Assembly: GCF_006715785.1 (NCBI RefSeq)
Contig: NZ_VFNX01000001.1
Coordinates: 1,874,501-1,938,500, forward strand
Reading direction: 5' to 3'
Length of the DNA: 64,000 bases
Source: Streptomyces puniciscabiei
GTDB lineage: Bacteria > Actinomycetota > Actinomycetes > Streptomycetales > Streptomycetaceae
Each line of letters starts with the position of its first letter. Position 1 is the first letter of the stretch. The notes beneath the pieces were generated by a model, which saw nothing but the letters and a program-made list of their open reading frames with translations, was not told the origin of the DNA and did no database searches. The translations under genes and the position numbers were made by a program. Shown here piece after piece: positions 51,565-60,782 of this stretch.

Positions 51565-53349
51565 ATGTCCCTTTCCCGCAGAAACTTCGTCATCGCCACG
51601 TCGGTCGCGGCCGGCGGCTCCATGGTCCTCTCCGCGTGCAGCAGCGGCGGAGGCGGGAACAGCGGCAACGGCGCCCACGCCGGCACCTCCACGTACACCG
51701 GTCACGTGACCGTCGGTACGAAGGAGGACTCGACCGGCCCCGCTCCCGAGATCCCGGGTGCGAAGAAGGGCGGCAACATCATCGGCATCGGGCCGGACGA
51801 CTTCTCCCACCTGGACCCGCAGCGGATCTACTTCGCCTGGAACTCCACCGTCGCCAACCTCTACGTCCGTGCCCTGACCGGCTACAAGATCGCCATGGAC
51901 GGCTCCATGAAGCTGGTCGGTGACCTCGCCACCGACACCGGCACCATGAGCGACGGCGGCAAGACCTGGTCCTTCACCCTGAAGGACGGTCTGAAGTGGG
52001 AGGACGGCAGCGAGCTGACCGTCGAGGACGTCCGCCACGGCATCGAGCGCGGCTTCGCCAGCTTCACCACCGAGGGTGCGCAGTACGTCCAGTCCGCGCT
52101 CGTCGGCTCCAGCGACTTCCGCTCGAAGTACAAGGGCCCGTTCAGCAACCAGCACCTGGACTCCATCGTCACCGACAAGGCGAAGAAGACCATCACGCTG
52201 AAGCTGAAGGTCGCCCGCCCGGACCTCAACTTCACGCTCGCGATGCACTCCTACGGCGCCGTGCCGGTGAGCCACGACACCAAGGAGAAGTACGACAAGG
52301 ACCCGGTCTCCGCCGGCCCGTACAAGATCGCCCAGCACTCCGTCGACAAGTCCCTCAAGCTGGTGCGCAACCCGCACTGGGACCCGGCGACGGACGCGAT
52401 CCGCAACGCCTACCCGGACAGCTTCACCTTCCAGTTCGGCACCGAGTCCCTGCCGGCCACCGACCGCCTGATCGCCGAGAGCGGCGACGACCAGTACGCG
52501 GTCATGGCCTACAGCGGTGTGCCCGCCGAGCGCCTGCAGAAGGTCCTGGGCGACGCGCAGCTGAAGCAGCGCACCATCAACGGCCTGCTCAGCGGTCTGT
52601 ACTACTACGCCATCAACTGCAAGCGGATCACCGACCCGAAGGTGCGCCAGGCCCTGAACTACGCCTGGCCGCTGGAGCAGATCCGCCGCATCTACGGTGG
52701 CCAGGCCGCCGGTGACTACGCGACCTCCATCATCAGCCCGGACATCCTCGGCTACGAGCACCAGGACGTCTACGGCAAGCTGAAGAAGCCGCAGGGCGAC
52801 CCGGAGAAGGCCAAGGCGCTGCTGAAGGAGGCCGGCAAGCTCGGCCAGAAGATCGTCTACACCTACCCCAAGGGCAGCAACGACGCCTACACCAAGACGG
52901 CGGTCGTCATCACCAACGCCCTGAAGGCGGCGGGCTTCGACCCGGTCGTCAAGCCGGTGGACTCCACCAGCTACTACGACCAGGTCCAGCAGATCAACAA
53001 CAGCTTCGACGTGATGTGGTTCGGCTGGTCCCCGGACTGGCCGACCGGTTACACCGTCATGCAGCCGCTGTTCGACGGCGCCACCATCGCCAACGGCTCC
53101 AACAACGTCTCGCAGCTGAACGTGAGCTGGGTCAACGACGCGATCAAGCAGAACGCCGTCATCACCGACCCGAAGAAGGCCGGCGAGGCCTGGGAGGCGC
53201 TGGACAAGAAGATCATGACCGAGCTCGCGCCGATCATCCCCGAGACCTTCCAGCGCCGGTTCTACCTGCACGGCTCGAAGGTCGGCGGCGCGCTGTTCGA
53301 CCCGCTGTTCTCGGCGTTCGTCATGTACAAGCTGTACGTGAAGGCCTGA
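51565..53349 (+). CDS. Oligopeptide-binding lipoprotein with Tat signal (operon 2)
   Basis: 594 aa. Twin-arginine motif SRRNFVI (Arg5, Arg6) followed by a hydrophobic core and lipobox LSAC (Cys25), so it is probably exported by Tat and lipidated. The mature SBP family 5 domain includes DDFSHLDPQRIYFAWNS, GKTWSFTLKDGLKWEDGSELTVEDV and AGPYKIAQHSVDKSLKLVRNP. Operon 1 and 3 counterparts use plain Sec lipoprotein signals. SD AGGA. Confidence 0.93.
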   Translation: MSLSRRNFVIATSVAAGGSMVLSACSSGGGGNSGNGAHAGTSTYTGHVTVGTKEDSTGPAPEIPGAKKGGNIIGIGPDDFSHLDPQRIYFAWNSTVANLYVRALTGYKIAMDGSMKLVGDLATDTGTMSDGGKTWSFTLKDGLKWEDGSELTVEDVRHGIERGFASFTTEGAQYVQSALVGSSDFRSKYKGPFSNQHLDSIVTDKAKKTITLKLKVARPDLNFTLAMHSYGAVPVSHDTKEKYDKDPVSAGPYKIAQHSVDKSLKLVRNPHWDPATDAIRNAYPDSFTFQFGTESLPATDRLIAESGDDQYAVMAYSGVPAERLQKVLGDAQLKQRTINGLLSGLYYYAINCKRITDPKVRQALNYAWPLEQIRRIYGGQAAGDYATSIISPDILGYEHQDVYGKLKKPQGDPEKAKALLKEAGKLGQKIVYTYPKGSNDAYTKTAVVITNALKAAGFDPVVKPVDSTSYYDQVQQINNSFDVMWFGWSPDWPTGYTVMQPLFDGATIANGSNNVSQLNVSWVNDAIKQNAVITDPKKAGEAWEALDKKIMTELAPIIPETFQRRFYLHGSKVGGALFDPLFSAFVMYKLYVKA

Positions 53350-53366
53350 CGACCAAGCCAGTCCAG

Positions 53367-53397
53367 GGGCGGGGCGCCGCACACCGGCGCCCCGCCC
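53367..53397 (+). promoter_or_regulatory. Strong hairpin after binding-protein gene (operon 2)
   Basis: gggcggggcgccg / cggcgccccgccc, perfect 13-base arms, 5-base loop, 18 bases after the stop and 48 bases before the next gene. Likely protects the binding-protein mRNA or causes partial termination, raising binding protein over permease. Confidence 0.75.
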
Positions 53398-53444
53398 GTC
53401 CCCCTCCGCCCCCACCACGGCGTCGCCCAGGGAATCCCATCGCC

Positions 53445-54428
53445 ATGTTCCGCTTTCTCGTCCGCCGGACAATCGGCGCAGCGGTGATCCTGCTGATCAT
53501 CAGTGCCATCACCTTCTTCCTCTTCTACGTCGCTCCGCGTGACCCCGCCAGGGTCGCCTGCGGCAAGGTCTGCACGCCACAGACTCTGGCGCTGGTCAAG
53601 CACAACCTGGGGATCGACGATCCGCTGCCGGTGCAGTACTGGCACTGGCTCGAAGGCGTCTTCGTGGGCCGCGACTACGCGTCGTTCGGGCACTGCAACG
53701 CGCCCTGCCTCGGCTACTCGTTCATCAACCGCGAGCCGGTCACGGGCATCATCCTGGACCGCTTCCCGACCACGATCTCCCTGGCCCTGGGCAGCGCGGT
53801 CGTCTTCTTCCTCTTCGGTGTCGGCACCGGCATGATCGCCGCCGTCAAGCAGGGCAAGCCGCTGGACAAGATCGCATCTTCGGCCTCGCTGATCGGTTCG
53901 TCGCTGCAGATCTACATCGTCGGCATCGTCGCGATGTTCTACCTCTCCGACGAGTGGCACCTCCTGCCCCGCCCGAACGACGACGCCGGTTTCACGGACA
54001 ACCCCGGGGCCTGGTTCGGGGGCTTCCTGCTGCCGTGGTTCGTGCTGGCGATCATCTTCACCGCCAACTACACCCGTATGACCCGCTCGCAGCTGGTCGA
54101 GACGCTGAGCGAGGACTACGTCCGCACCGCTCGTGCCAAGGGTCTGTCCGCCCGTACGGTGTTCTTCCGTTTCGCCTGGCGCGGCTCGATGGGCCCGATC
54201 GTGACGATCCTCGGCATGGACCTCGGCACGCTGCTCGGCGGCGCGGTCATCACGGAGGCGACGTTCGGCCTGCACGGCCTCGGCGCCGTCTCGGTGAAGG
54301 CCGTGAAGGACAACGACCTGCCGATGCTGCTCGGGGTCACCCTGGTGGCCGCCGCCGCGATCGTCGTCTTCAACATCGTCGTTGACGCCGTCTACGCCCT
54401 CATCGACCCCCGCGTCCGCCTCGCCTAA
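53445..54428 (+). CDS. Oligopeptide ABC permease, BldKC/OppB type (operon 2)
   Basis: 327 aa, six TM. N-terminus MFRFLVRRTIGAAVILLIIS, loops with Cys pairs (ARVACGKVCTPQ, FGHCNAPCLGYS) that also occur in operon 3, and the EAA motif RTARAKGLSARTVFFRFAWRGSMGP. The paired Cys suggest extracytoplasmic disulfides. Poor SD (AGGGAATCCC); may be coupled to or read through from the hairpin region. Confidence 0.92.
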   Translation: MFRFLVRRTIGAAVILLIISAITFFLFYVAPRDPARVACGKVCTPQTLALVKHNLGIDDPLPVQYWHWLEGVFVGRDYASFGHCNAPCLGYSFINREPVTGIILDRFPTTISLALGSAVVFFLFGVGTGMIAAVKQGKPLDKIASSASLIGSSLQIYIVGIVAMFYLSDEWHLLPRPNDDAGFTDNPGAWFGGFLLPWFVLAIIFTANYTRMTRSQLVETLSEDYVRTARAKGLSARTVFFRFAWRGSMGPIVTILGMDLGTLLGGAVITEATFGLHGLGAVSVKAVKDNDLPMLLGVTLVAAAAIVVFNIVVDAVYALIDPRVRLA

Positions 54429-54439
54429 GGAGAGACAAG

Positions 54440-55465
54440 ATGAGCACCCCCTTCCTCTCCGTCCGCGACCTGCGCGTGCACTTCTCCACCGAGGACGGCA
54501 TCGTCAAGGCCGTCGACGGGCTCTCCTTCGACCTGGAGAAGGGCAAGACCCTCGGCATCGTCGGCGAGTCCGGCTCCGGCAAGTCGGTGACCAACCTGGC
54601 CATCCTGGGCCTGCACAACCGCGAACGCACCGCCCTCGAGGGCGAGGTCCTGCTCGACGGGCAGGAGCTTCTCACCGCCTCCGAGCGGACCCTGGAGAAG
54701 CTGCGCGGCAACAAGATGTCCATGATCTTCCAGGACGCGCTGGCCTCCCTGTCGCCGTACCACAAGGTCGGCGTGCAGATCGCGGAGACGTACCGCAAGC
54801 ACACCGGCTGCTCCAAGAAGGAGGCCCGGGACCGCGCGATCGAGATGCTGCGCCGGGTCGGCATCCCGCAGCCGGACGTGCGGGTGGACGACTACCCGCA
54901 CCAGTTCTCCGGCGGTATGCGCCAGCGCGCGATGATCGCCATGGCCCTGGTCTGCGACCCCGAGCTGCTGATCGCCGACGAGCCGACCACGGCCCTCGAC
55001 GTGACGGTCCAGGCCCAGATCATGGACCTGCTGAAGGACCTGCAGCAGGAGTTCGGCACCGCGATCATCTTCATCACGCACGACCTGGGCGTCATCGCCG
55101 ACATCGCGGACGACGTGCTGGTGATGTACGGCGGCCGGTGCGTGGAGCGCGGCACCAAGAAGCAGGTGCTCAGCGCCCCGGACCACCCCTACACCCTGGG
55201 CCTGCTGAACTCGATGCCGAGCCTGGACGGCCCGGTCGACGTGCCGCTCTCCCCCATCCCCGGCTCCCCGCCCTCGCTGCTCAACCCGCCCTCCGGCTGC
55301 CGCTTCCACCCGCGCTGCGCGTTCGCGGAGCAGGTCGCCGACGGAAAGTGCTCCAGCGACCGACCGCTGCTGGAGGTCGTGGAGGGCCGCGGCTCCGCCT
55401 GCCACCTCACCGCGGAGCAGAAGCGGGAGCTCTTCACCGACTTCGCCGCAACCCGGCACAACTGA
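54440..55465 (+). CDS. Oligopeptide ABC ATPase, OppD type (operon 2)
   Basis: 341 aa behind AAGGAGAG. Walker [42 protein letters not shown], then [16 protein letters not shown] and the [19 protein letters not shown]-terminal domain. Starts 11 bases after the permease. Confidence 0.94.
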   Translation: MSTPFLSVRDLRVHFSTEDGIVKAVDGLSFDLEKGKTLGIVGESGSGKSVTNLAILGLHNRERTALEGEVLLDGQELLTASERTLEKLRGNKMSMIFQDALASLSPYHKVGVQIAETYRKHTGCSKKEARDRAIEMLRRVGIPQPDVRVDDYPHQFSGGMRQRAMIAMALVCDPELLIADEPTTALDVTVQAQIMDLLKDLQQEFGTAIIFITHDLGVIADIADDVLVMYGGRCVERGTKKQVLSAPDHPYTLGLLNSMPSLDGPVDVPLSPIPGSPPSLLNPPSGCRFHPRCAFAEQVADGKCSSDRPLLEVVEGRGSACHLTAEQKRELFTDFAATRHN

Positions 55466-55491
55466 CGGACAGCAGACGGGACTTCACGACC

Positions 55492-56550
55492 ATGAGCAAC
55501 ACGAACCCCCTCCTGGACGTCTCCGGGCTCACCAAGCACTTCCCGATCAAGGGCGGCTTCCCGATCCGCCGTACGGTCGGCGCGGTGCAGGCCGTGGACG
55601 GGCTGGACTTCCAGGTCGGCGAGGGCGAGAGCCTGGGCCTCGTCGGTGAGTCGGGCTGCGGCAAGTCGACCACGGGCCGGCTGATCACGCGCCTGATGGA
55701 GCCGACCGGCGGCACGATCACCTACCGCGGGCAGGACATCACGCACGCGGGCCGCAAGCAGCTGGCGCCGATCCGCTCCGAGATCCAGATGATCTTCCAG
55801 GACCCGTACGCCTCGCTGAACCCGCGGCAGACGGTCGGCAAGATCATCTCCGGGCCGATGGAGATCAACGACATCAACCCGGCCGGCGGCCGCGAGAAGC
55901 GGGTCCGCGAGCTGCTGGAGATCGTCGGTCTCAACCCCGAGCACTTCAACCGCTTCCCGCACGAGTTCTCCGGCGGCCAGCGCCAGCGCATCGGCGTGGC
56001 CCGCGCGCTCGCCCTGGAGCCGAAGCTGATCGTGGCGGACGAGCCGGTCTCCGCCCTCGACGTCTCGATCCAGGCCCAGGTCGTGAACCTGCTGCAGAAG
56101 GTGCAGAAGGAACTCGGCATCGCGTTCGTGTTCATCGCCCACGACCTCGCGATCGTCCGGCACTTCTCGCAGCGCGTCGCGGTCATGTACCTCGGCAAGA
56201 TCGTCGAGATCGCCGACCGCGAGGACCTGTACGGCAACCCGCGCCACCCCTACACCCGGGCCCTGCTCTCCGCCGTGCCCGAGGCCACGGTGGACGAGGA
56301 GCCGCGCGAGCGCATTCGGCTGGTCGGCGACGTGCCCTCGCCCATCAACCCGCCCTCCGGCTGCCGCTTCCGCACCCGTTGCTGGAAGGCGACGGAGAAG
56401 TGCGCGACGGAGGCCCCGCCGCTGGTGCAGGCGGAGGGCAACAAGCCGGGTCACCTGACGGCGTGCCACTATCCTGAGACGCGGGAGACGATCCCCGCCC
56501 CCCGCGCCTCCAAGGACCGTCTCTCCAAGGACCCCGAGGCGGCGGCCTGA
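55492..56550 (+). CDS. Oligopeptide ABC ATPase, OppF type (operon 2)
   Basis: 352 aa. GESGCGKST Walker [32 protein letters not shown], and [14 protein letters not shown]. By eye about 85% identical to the last gene of operon 3 over the core. No SD of note (acgacc before ATG). Followed by a strong hairpin terminator. Confidence 0.94.
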   Translation: MSNTNPLLDVSGLTKHFPIKGGFPIRRTVGAVQAVDGLDFQVGEGESLGLVGESGCGKSTTGRLITRLMEPTGGTITYRGQDITHAGRKQLAPIRSEIQMIFQDPYASLNPRQTVGKIISGPMEINDINPAGGREKRVRELLEIVGLNPEHFNRFPHEFSGGQRQRIGVARALALEPKLIVADEPVSALDVSIQAQVVNLLQKVQKELGIAFVFIAHDLAIVRHFSQRVAVMYLGKIVEIADREDLYGNPRHPYTRALLSAVPEATVDEEPRERIRLVGDVPSPINPPSGCRFRTRCWKATEKCATEAPPLVQAEGNKPGHLTACHYPETRETIPAPRASKDRLSKDPEAAA

Positions 56551-56635
56551 CACACCCCTTTTCGTCAGTCGCCCCCTCGCGGAACGGACCTTCACCGGCC
56601 CATTGACCCGAGCCCCTGAACGTCCGTTTCCAGGG

Positions 56636-56673
56636 GACGAAGGCCCGCGCCTCCCCAGGCGCGGGCCTTCGTC
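56636..56673 (+). terminator. Terminator after operon 2
   Basis: gacgaaggcccgcgcct / aggcgcgggccttcgtc, 17-base perfect arms with a cccc loop, 86 bases after the ATPase stop. Confidence 0.85.
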
Positions 56674-56730
56674 GTACAACCCGGCCGCCCGCGCCAAGAG
56701 TTGAGAACCCCTCAAGAACTGCACCCGAAC

Positions 56731-56759
56731 CTGACACGCCGTTCAGCAACGTGTGTCAG
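56731..56759 (+). promoter_or_regulatory. Operator-like CTGACAC-N15-GTGTCAG over methyltransferase promoter
   Basis: Perfect 7-base arms at 56731-56737 and 56753-56759. The right arm overlaps CAGACT (56757-56762), a possible -10 placed six bases before GTG 56769, so a bound protein would block a leaderless promoter. Confidence 0.45.
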
Positions 56760-56768
56760 ACTGCCGCG

Positions 56769-57509
56769 GTGGTAGATCATGTGTTTACCGATCTCACGCT
56801 CGCCGCCCTCTACGACCGCCTCAACCCCTGGGGGCCGGGAGACGACTTCTACCTGGGTCTGGTGCGGGCGGCCCGTTCGGTGCTGGATGTCGGGTGCGGC
56901 ACCGGGCAGTTGCTGCGGCGGGCCCGGGCCGAGGGGCACCGGGGCCGGCTGACGGGGCTCGACCCGGCCCCCGCCATGCTCGTCCAGGCGCGGCGGGCCC
57001 GGCCGGACGTGGAGTGGGTGCTCGGGGACATGCGCGCCCGGCTGTGGGCCGGGGAGTTCGACCTCGCCGTCATGACCGGGCACGCCTTCCAGGAACTGGT
57101 CCGGGACGAGGACGTCCGGCACTGTCTGCGCGGGGTCCGGGCGGCTCTCGGCGACGGCGGGCGGTTCGTGTTCGAGACCCGCAACCCCGGCGCTCGCGCC
57201 TGGGAGCGGTGGACCCCGGACCGGGTGCACGAGATCACGGCCGCCGACGGCACCCCGGTGCGGGTGTGGCACGAGGTCCAGGGCGACGGGCTCAGCGGTG
57301 ACCGGGTGAGGTTCACCGAGACCTACGAGGGCGAGGTCTGGCCGGCCCCGCAGGTCTGCCACAGCGTCCTGCGGTTCCTGGACGAGGAGTCCCTGGCGGG
57401 CTTCCTGGCCGAGGCCGGCCTGACGGTCGTGGAGCAGTACGGCGACTGGGGGCGGGGGCCGCTCACCCCCGCCAGCCCAGAGATCATCACCGTGGCCCAG
57501 CCGGCCTGA
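56769..57509 (+). CDS. Class I SAM-dependent methyltransferase
   Basis: 246 aa from GTG 56769 (a GTG at 56751 is also open). Motif I LDVGCGTGQLL near residue 38, acidic LTGLDPAPAML, and motif III-like GDGGRFVFETRNPGARAWERWTPD. Resembles trans-aconitate/small-molecule methyltransferases of the Methyltransf_25/31 type; substrate unknown. It lies between two convergent peptide-transport operons, and its stop (57507-57509) abuts the stop of the operon 3 ATPase (57510) with no terminator between. Confidence 0.85.
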   Translation: MVDHVFTDLTLAALYDRLNPWGPGDDFYLGLVRAARSVLDVGCGTGQLLRRARAEGHRGRLTGLDPAPAMLVQARRARPDVEWVLGDMRARLWAGEFDLAVMTGHAFQELVRDEDVRHCLRGVRAALGDGGRFVFETRNPGARAWERWTPDRVHEITAADGTPVRVWHEVQGDGLSGDRVRFTETYEGEVWPAPQVCHSVLRFLDEESLAGFLAEAGLTVVEQYGDWGRGPLTPASPEIITVAQPA

Positions 57510-58628
57510 CTAGTCGGCGTCCTCCTCCAGCGCCACCAGTGCCGGGTCCAGCACGATGTCCTCGTCCCGTGCCTCGGTCGTCGGCTCCTCCGGGAAGTGG
57601 CACGCCGTCAGGTGGCCTTCGTGGTTGCCGGAGATCCGGACCAGCGGCGGTTCCTCGGTCGCGCACTTGTCCTGGGCCTTCCAGCAGCGCGTACGGAAGC
57701 GGCAGCCGGAGGGCGGGGAGATGGGCGAGGGGACGTCGCCGGCCAGGCGGATGCGTTCGCGAGCCCCCGTGTCGTCCTCGGAGAGGTTCACCTCGGGGAC
57801 CGCGGACAGCAGGGCATGGGTGTACGGGTGGCGCGGCCGGGTGTAGATGGAGTCGCGGTCGCCCACCTCGATGATCTTGCCCAGGTACATGACCGCCACC
57901 CGCTGCGAGAAGTGCCGGACGACGGCCAGGTCGTGGGCGATGAACACGAACGCGATGCCGAGTCCCTTCTGCACCTCCTGCAGCAGGTTCACGACCTGCG
58001 CCTGGATCGAGACGTCCAGCGCGGAGACCGGCTCGTCCGCCACGATCAGCTTCGGCTCCAGGGCCAGTGCGCGGGCCACGCCGATGCGCTGGCGCTGGCC
58101 GCCGGAGAACTCGTGCGGGAAGCGGTTGAAGTGCTCCGGGTTCAGACCCACGATCTCCAGCAGCTCGCGGACCCGCTTCTCCCTCCCGCCCTCCGGCTCG
58201 ATCCCGTTGATCTCCATCGGCCCGGAGATGATCTTGCCGACCGTCTGCCGCGGGTTCAGCGACGAGTACGGGTCCTGGAAGATCATCTGGATCTCCGAGC
58301 GGATCGGGGCGAGCTGCCCCCGCGAGGCGTGGCTGATGTCCTGCCCGCGGTAGGTGATCGTGCCGCTCGTCGGCTCCAGCAGGCGCGTGATCAGCCGGCC
58401 CGTGGTCGACTTGCCGCACCCCGACTCGCCGACCAGGCCGAAGCTCTCCCCGGCGTGCACGGTGATGTCGATGCCGTCCACGGCCTGCACCGCGCCGATG
58501 GTCCGGCGGATCGGGAAGCCGCCCTTGACCGGGAAGTGCTTGGTCAGTCCGGAGACCTCCAGCAGCGGCTCCCCGTCCGGGGCGGCGCTCTTGTCGCGCG
58601 GAGCCGGGAGGACCATGTCCTCAGTCAT
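57510..58628 (-). CDS. bldKE: Oligopeptide ABC ATPase, OppF/BldKE type (operon 3)
   Basis: 372 aa. Same motifs as the operon 2 counterpart ([43 protein letters not shown]) with a longer acidic C-terminus ending [10 protein letters not shown]. The bldK symbol is given on operon order and recalled position next to the operon 1 type cluster in S. coelicolor; operon 2 has the same order, so the assignment between the two is not certain. Confidence 0.9.
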   Translation of the reverse strand: MTEDMVLPAPRDKSAAPDGEPLLEVSGLTKHFPVKGGFPIRRTIGAVQAVDGIDITVHAGESFGLVGESGCGKSTTGRLITRLLEPTSGTITYRGQDISHASRGQLAPIRSEIQMIFQDPYSSLNPRQTVGKIISGPMEINGIEPEGGREKRVRELLEIVGLNPEHFNRFPHEFSGGQRQRIGVARALALEPKLIVADEPVSALDVSIQAQVVNLLQEVQKGLGIAFVFIAHDLAVVRHFSQRVAVMYLGKIIEVGDRDSIYTRPRHPYTHALLSAVPEVNLSEDDTGARERIRLAGDVPSPISPPSGCRFRTRCWKAQDKCATEEPPLVRISGNHEGHLTACHFPEEPTTEARDEDIVLDPALVALEEDAD

Positions 58629-58640
58629 GCCGATGTCCTC

Positions 58641-59705
58641 CTAGCCCAGACGGGGCTTGATCTCTTCGATGAAGATGGTCCGCTTCTGTTCCTCCGTGAG
58701 GTGGCACGCGGAGGCCCGGTCCGGCGCCAGCAGCGGGCGCTCGCGCACACAGCGGCCGGTGCCCTCGACCCGCTCCGGATAGGCGCAGCGGGGGTGGAAA
58801 CGGCAGCCGGACGGCGGATTGAGCAGCGAGGGCGGGGCGCCGGGGATCGGGGAGAGCCGGCCGCCGAGGTCGGAGTCCAGGCGCGGCATCGAGTTCAGCA
58901 GGCCCCAGGTGTAGGGGTGCCGGGGCGAGCGCAGCACCTCGTCGACCGTGCCCCGCTCCACCGCGCCGCCCGCGTACATCACCATGATGTCGTCGGCCAT
59001 GTCGGCGATCACCCCCAGGTCGTGGGTGATGAAGATGATGCCGGATCCGAACTCCTGCTGCAGGTCCTTGAGCAGATCGAGAATCTGCGCCTGGACCGTC
59101 ACGTCCAGGGCGGTCGTCGGCTCGTCGGCGATGAGCAGGTCGGGGTCGCAGACCAGGGCCATGGCGATCATGGCGCGCTGGCGCATGCCGCCGGAGAACT
59201 GGTGCGGGTAGTCCTTCGCCCGCTCCCTGGGGTGGGGGATGCCGACCTTGCCGAGCATCTCCACCGCACGGGTCCAGGCCTCCTTCTTGGAGGCACCGGT
59301 GTGCTTCAGATACGGCTCGGCGATCTGCCGGCCGACCGTGTAGTACGGGGAGAGCGCGGTGAGCGGGTCCTGGAAGATCATGGCGACCTTGTTGCCGCGC
59401 AGCTTCTCCAGTTCCGACTCCCGAGCGGTCGTCAACTCCCGCCCGTCCAGCAGGATCTCGCCCTCGACGGTGGTGAACATGGGGTTGTGCAGGCCGAGGA
59501 CGGTCAGGTTGGTCACCGACTTGCCCGAGCCGGACTCCCCCACGATGCCGAGCGTCCTGCCGCGCTCCAGGTCGAAGGAGAGCCCGTCCACGGCCCGTAC
59601 GACGCCGTCCTCGGTCTTGAAGCTGACGTGCAGGTCGCGCACCGAGAGCAGCGGAGCTGTGCCGGCCGGGTTCGGGGCACCGGCCTCCTTGGTCAGAGTG
59701 GTCAC
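58641..59705 (-). CDS. bldKD: Oligopeptide ABC ATPase, OppD/BldKD type (operon 3)
   Basis: 354 aa. [41 protein letters not shown] and the [20 protein letters not shown]-terminal domain. Twelve bases separate it from the OppF-type gene and ten from the permease. Confidence 0.9.
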   Translation of the reverse strand: MTTLTKEAGAPNPAGTAPLLSVRDLHVSFKTEDGVVRAVDGLSFDLERGRTLGIVGESGSGKSVTNLTVLGLHNPMFTTVEGEILLDGRELTTARESELEKLRGNKVAMIFQDPLTALSPYYTVGRQIAEPYLKHTGASKKEAWTRAVEMLGKVGIPHPRERAKDYPHQFSGGMRQRAMIAMALVCDPDLLIADEPTTALDVTVQAQILDLLKDLQQEFGSGIIFITHDLGVIADMADDIMVMYAGGAVERGTVDEVLRSPRHPYTWGLLNSMPRLDSDLGGRLSPIPGAPPSLLNPPSGCRFHPRCAYPERVEGTGRCVRERPLLAPDRASACHLTEEQKRTIFIEEIKPRLG

Positions 59706-59715
59706 GACAGTGCTC

Positions 59716-60696
59716 CTAGGACAGCCGCACGCGCGGGTCGATGAAGGCGTAGGCGGCGTCGACGATGATGTTGAACAGCAGGATCATGCTGGCGGAGAAG
59801 AGCATCACACCGAGCAGCAGCGGCAGGTCGCTGAAGAAGACGGACTGGACGGCGAGGTTGCCGAGGCCGGGCAGGCCGAAGGTGTACTCGGTGATGATGG
59901 CGCCGCCGAACAGCGAGCCGAGGTCGATGCCGAAGATGGTGACGATCGGGATCAGCGAACCGCGCCAGGCGTAGCGGAAGAAGACGTAACGGCGGGACAT
60001 GCCCTTGGCGCGGGCGGTGCGGACGTGTTCCTCCTGGAGCTGCTCGATCATCGAGGAGCGGGCCATACGGGTGTACTGCGCGGCGAAGATCGTGGAGAGG
60101 ATCACCCAGGGGATGATCAGGCCGCTGAGCCAGGAGACGGGGTCCTGGGTGAAGTTGGTGTAGGCGGGCTTGTCGAACCAGTGGGTCTGGTAGACGAGGA
60201 TCGCCAGGGCCAGCGGGCCGAGGAAGTAGATCTGCAGCGAGCTGATGACCATGGCGGCGGCGGTGGCCGTCTTGTCGATCAGTGTGCCGCGCCGCCAGGC
60301 CGCGAGCAGCCCGGTGCCGAGCCCGATGACCAGGAAGCACACGGCCGCGCCCAGGGTGAGCGAGACGGTGGTGGGCAGCCGGTCCAGCAGGGTGCCCCAG
60401 ACCAGCTCGTTGGTGTGGTACGAGTAGCCGAAGCAGGGGGCTGGGCATGGTCCCTGGTCGAACTGGTTGCTGCCCATGACGAGGTTGTGCAGGAAGATCC
60501 AGTACTGCTCGGTGATGGGTTTGTCCAGGCCGAGCACGTGGTGGATGTTCGCGATGCTCGTGGGGTTGCAGGTCTTGCCGCACATCATCAGCGCGGGATC
60601 CCGGGGCACCCCGAAGAACAGCACGAACGTGACGATGCTCAGCAGGAACAGAATGACGACGGCACCGATGATCCGGCGGACGAGGAAGCGCAGCAT
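59716..60696 (-). CDS. bldKC: Oligopeptide ABC permease, OppB/BldKC type (operon 3)
   Basis: 326 aa, six TM. N-terminus MLRFLVRRIIGAVVILFLLS, Cys-containing loops (LMMCGKTCNPTS, GPCPAPCFGYS) and EAA motif RTARAKGMSRRYVFFRYAWRGS, all closely similar to operon 2. Follows a strong hairpin after the binding-protein gene. Confidence 0.9.
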   Translation of the reverse strand: MLRFLVRRIIGAVVILFLLSIVTFVLFFGVPRDPALMMCGKTCNPTSIANIHHVLGLDKPITEQYWIFLHNLVMGSNQFDQGPCPAPCFGYSYHTNELVWGTLLDRLPTTVSLTLGAAVCFLVIGLGTGLLAAWRRGTLIDKTATAAAMVISSLQIYFLGPLALAILVYQTHWFDKPAYTNFTQDPVSWLSGLIIPWVILSTIFAAQYTRMARSSMIEQLQEEHVRTARAKGMSRRYVFFRYAWRGSLIPIVTIFGIDLGSLFGGAIITEYTFGLPGLGNLAVQSVFFSDLPLLLGVMLFSASMILLFNIIVDAAYAFIDPRVRLS

Positions 60697-60733
60697 GACA
60701 GGGCAGCTCTCAGACGTCGGCGGCCTTGCGGCG

Positions 60734-60766
60734 CCCGGCGCGCCCCTGGTGCGGGGGCGCGCCGGG
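60734..60766 (-). promoter_or_regulatory. Strong hairpin after binding-protein gene (operon 3)
   Basis: cccggcgcgcccc / ggggcgcgccggg, 13-base perfect arms, 7-base loop, 17 bases after the binding-protein stop. Same place as the operon 2 hairpin but different sequence. Confidence 0.75.
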
Positions 60767-60782
60767 TACCGGGAGGGGACGG

